A DNA stretch of 16,377 nucleotides from an uncultured Coriobacteriales bacterium (GTDB taxonomy: Bacteria; Actinomycetota; Coriobacteriia; Coriobacteriales; UMGS124), in assembly GCA_903789505.1 (NCBI GenBank), contig CAIFEU010000052.1, positions 1 to 16,377 of the forward strand, written 5' to 3'. A model generated the notes under the pieces. It saw nothing but the letters and a program-made list of their open reading frames with translations. It did no database searches and had not been told where the DNA came from. This document shows positions 15,027 to 16,377 of this stretch, one piece after another; position 1 is the first letter of the stretch, and each line of letters opens with the position of its first letter. The position numbers were made by a program, and so were the translations under genes.

Positions 15027-16377
15027 CTAGGAGCGCGCGGACATCCGCTCGATCACGGCGCGGGCGGTGGCGACGCCGTCGGTTGCCGCGCTCATGATGC
15101 CCCCCGCGTAGCCCCCGCCCTCGCCGCAGGGGAACAGCCCCCGCGTGCTGACCGACTGCCGGCCCTCGTCGCGCACGACGCGCACCGGGGCGCTCGAGCG
15201 GCTTTCGGGGGCGGTCAGCACGGCGTCCGCCGCGTCGAACCCCCGCAGGCGCCTGCCCATCTGCCGCAGGCCCGCGCGCATCGCCTGCGCGACGAAGTCG
15301 GGAAGCGCCCCGTCGACCGCGCCCCAGCGCACGCCGCGCGGGTACGAGGGCTCGACCTCGCCCGGGCGCGTCGAGGGCCTGCCCGCCAGGAAGTCGCCGA
15401 CGCGCTGCGCCGGCGCGGCGAAGGAGCCGCCTCCCAGCTCGAAGGCGCGCCGCTCGCAGCGCCGCTGCAGCTCGACGCCGGCGAGCACGTCGTCTCCGGG
15501 CAGGTCGGCGGGGTCGATGCCCACCAGCAGCGCGCTGTTTGCGTTGCGGGCGTCGCGGGCGAACTCGCTCATGCCGTTGGTCACGACGCCGCCGGGCTCG
15601 CTGGCTGCGGCGACCACGTGCCCGCCGGGGCACATGCAGAACGTGAACACGCCGCGGCCGTCGCCCAGGTGGCAGGAGAGCTTGTAGTCGGCGGGGGGCA
15701 GCGCGGGGTTGCCCGCGACGCGCCCGTACTGCGCGCGGTCAATCGACGCCTGCAGGTGCTCCACGCGCGCGCCCATCGCGAAGGGCTTGCGGCGCATCTC
15801 GACGCCCGCGTCCAGCAGCGACCGGTAGGTGTCGCGCGCCGAGTGGCCGCAGGCGAGCACGACGCTCTCGCAGGCTATCGTCCTCGCCCCCGGCCCGGCG
15901 CCCTGCCCGGCGGGCAGCGTCGGGCTCACCCGGACCCCCGTCACGCGCCCGCCCTCGACGACGAGCTCGTCGGCGCGCGTGCGCAGCAGCACGTCCGCCC
16001 CGAGCCGCTCCAGCTGCGCGAGGATGCCCTCGACCACGCGCGGCAGGTAGTCGCTGCCCACGTGCGGCCGCGCCTCCCACAGTATGTCGTCGGGGGCGCC
16101 GGCGGTGGCCATCTCGCGCAGCACCCAGGGAATCGCCGGCGACTTGGTGCCGGTCGTGAGCTTGCCGTCCGAGAACATGCCCGCGCCGCCGCAGCCGAAC
16201 TGGACGTTACTCTCTGGGTCGAGCTCGCCGGTACGCTCGAAGCCCCTGATTGCCCGGGTCCGCGTGCGGGGGTCGTCCCCGCGCTCGACCAGGACCGGCC
16301 GCGCTCCGGCGCGGGCGAGCACGAGCGCGCAGAACAGCCCGGCGCAGCCCGCGCCGATGACCACCGGTCGCTCGCGC
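15027..16377 (-). CDS. FAD-dependent oxidoreductase (COG2509-like), 5' end beyond window
   Basis: About 450 residues are visible. The first visible residues, RPVVIGAGCAGLFCALVLAR, are a Rossmann FAD-binding fold with the GxGxxG pattern, followed by the acidic LVERGDD strand end. Further marks are NVQFGCGGAGMFSDGKL, a central VVLACGHSARDT segment, FCMCPGGHVV, and a C-terminal GLFPCGEGGGYAGGIMSAATDG that closes over the flavin. This combination fits the uncharacterised FAD-dependent dehydrogenases of the COG2509 type. The frame is open to the window's right edge with no stop. Proteins of this type carry roughly 80-90 residues before the FAD motif, so the true start is outside; an in-frame GTG at 16364 would cut into the FAD motif context and is unlikely to be the start. 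Substrate is unknown. It is convergent with uvrB and ends nearby at a shared hairpin. Confidence 0.85.
   Translation of the reverse strand, partial: RERPVVIGAGCAGLFCALVLARAGARPVLVERGDDPRTRTRAIRGFERTGELDPESNVQFGCGGAGMFSDGKLTTGTKSPAIPWVLREMATAGAPDDILWEARPHVGSDYLPRVVEGILAQLERLGADVLLRTRADELVVEGGRVTGVRVSPTLPAGQGAGPGARTIACESVVLACGHSARDTYRSLLDAGVEMRRKPFAMGARVEHLQASIDRAQYGRVAGNPALPPADYKLSCHLGDGRGVFTFCMCPGGHVVAAASEPGGVVTNGMSEFARDARNANSALLVGIDPADLPGDDVLAGVELQRRCERRAFELGGGSFAAPAQRVGDFLAGRPSTRPGEVEPSYPRGVRWGAVDGALPDFVAQAMRAGLRQMGRRLRGFDAADAVLTAPESRSSAPVRVVRDEGRQSVSTRGLFPCGEGGGYAGGIMSAATDGVATARAVIERMSARS

Noticed and set aside
1..16377. CRISPR arrays, tRNA, rRNA or insertion sequences
   Set aside because: No regularly spaced direct repeats, no tRNA-like cloverleaf and no transposase or integrase frame were seen anywhere in the window.

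Overview
The window is GC-rich throughout except for one short AT-rich stretch. The gene content suggests an actinobacterium of the class Coriobacteriia, in the Olsenella/Atopobium/Eggerthella range. This rests on a very large LuxR-type regulator buried in membrane helices, a divergent MoaE-like protein, and molybdenum genes in one locus. It is a judgement from gene style, not from a search.

Layout. Positions 131-2757 hold a two-gene molybdate-type importer on the + strand: a ModB permease with a large added extracytoplasmic N-terminal domain, then the ModC ATPase with an ATGA overlap. Positions 2925-10061 hold seven + strand genes that look like one functional island. They are an 868-residue membrane regulator with two LuxR-type HTH domains, a small secreted protein encoded in AT-rich DNA, a membrane-anchored accessory protein, two ABC-2 type permeases, an ABC ATPase of the BcrA/lantibiotic-immunity type (E in place of the Q-loop Gln), and a second membrane-anchored accessory protein. 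The five genes after the secreted protein abut, overlap or lie within a few bases. A strong hairpin at 10083-10108 closes the island.

Positions 10154-11903 (- strand) encode moaC and moaA, the first steps of molybdenum cofactor synthesis, with moaA upstream of moaC. After a 355-base divergent region come a MoaE-like gene (12259-12654) and uvrB (12701-14971) on the + strand. A 9-bp-stem hairpin at the uvrB stop separates it from a convergent FAD-dependent oxidoreductase on the - strand, whose 5' end runs off the right edge.

How they fit together. modBC, moaCA and the MoaE-like gene form a molybdenum uptake and cofactor theme on both sides of the island, so the island looks like cargo inserted between functionally linked genes. 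Within the island, a secreted small protein followed by a hairpin and an ABC exporter with two anchored accessory proteins resembles bacteriocin or peptide export and self-protection operons. No modification enzyme or dedicated peptidase is seen, and the activity of the secreted protein is unknown. This island is the best candidate here for an undescribed system.
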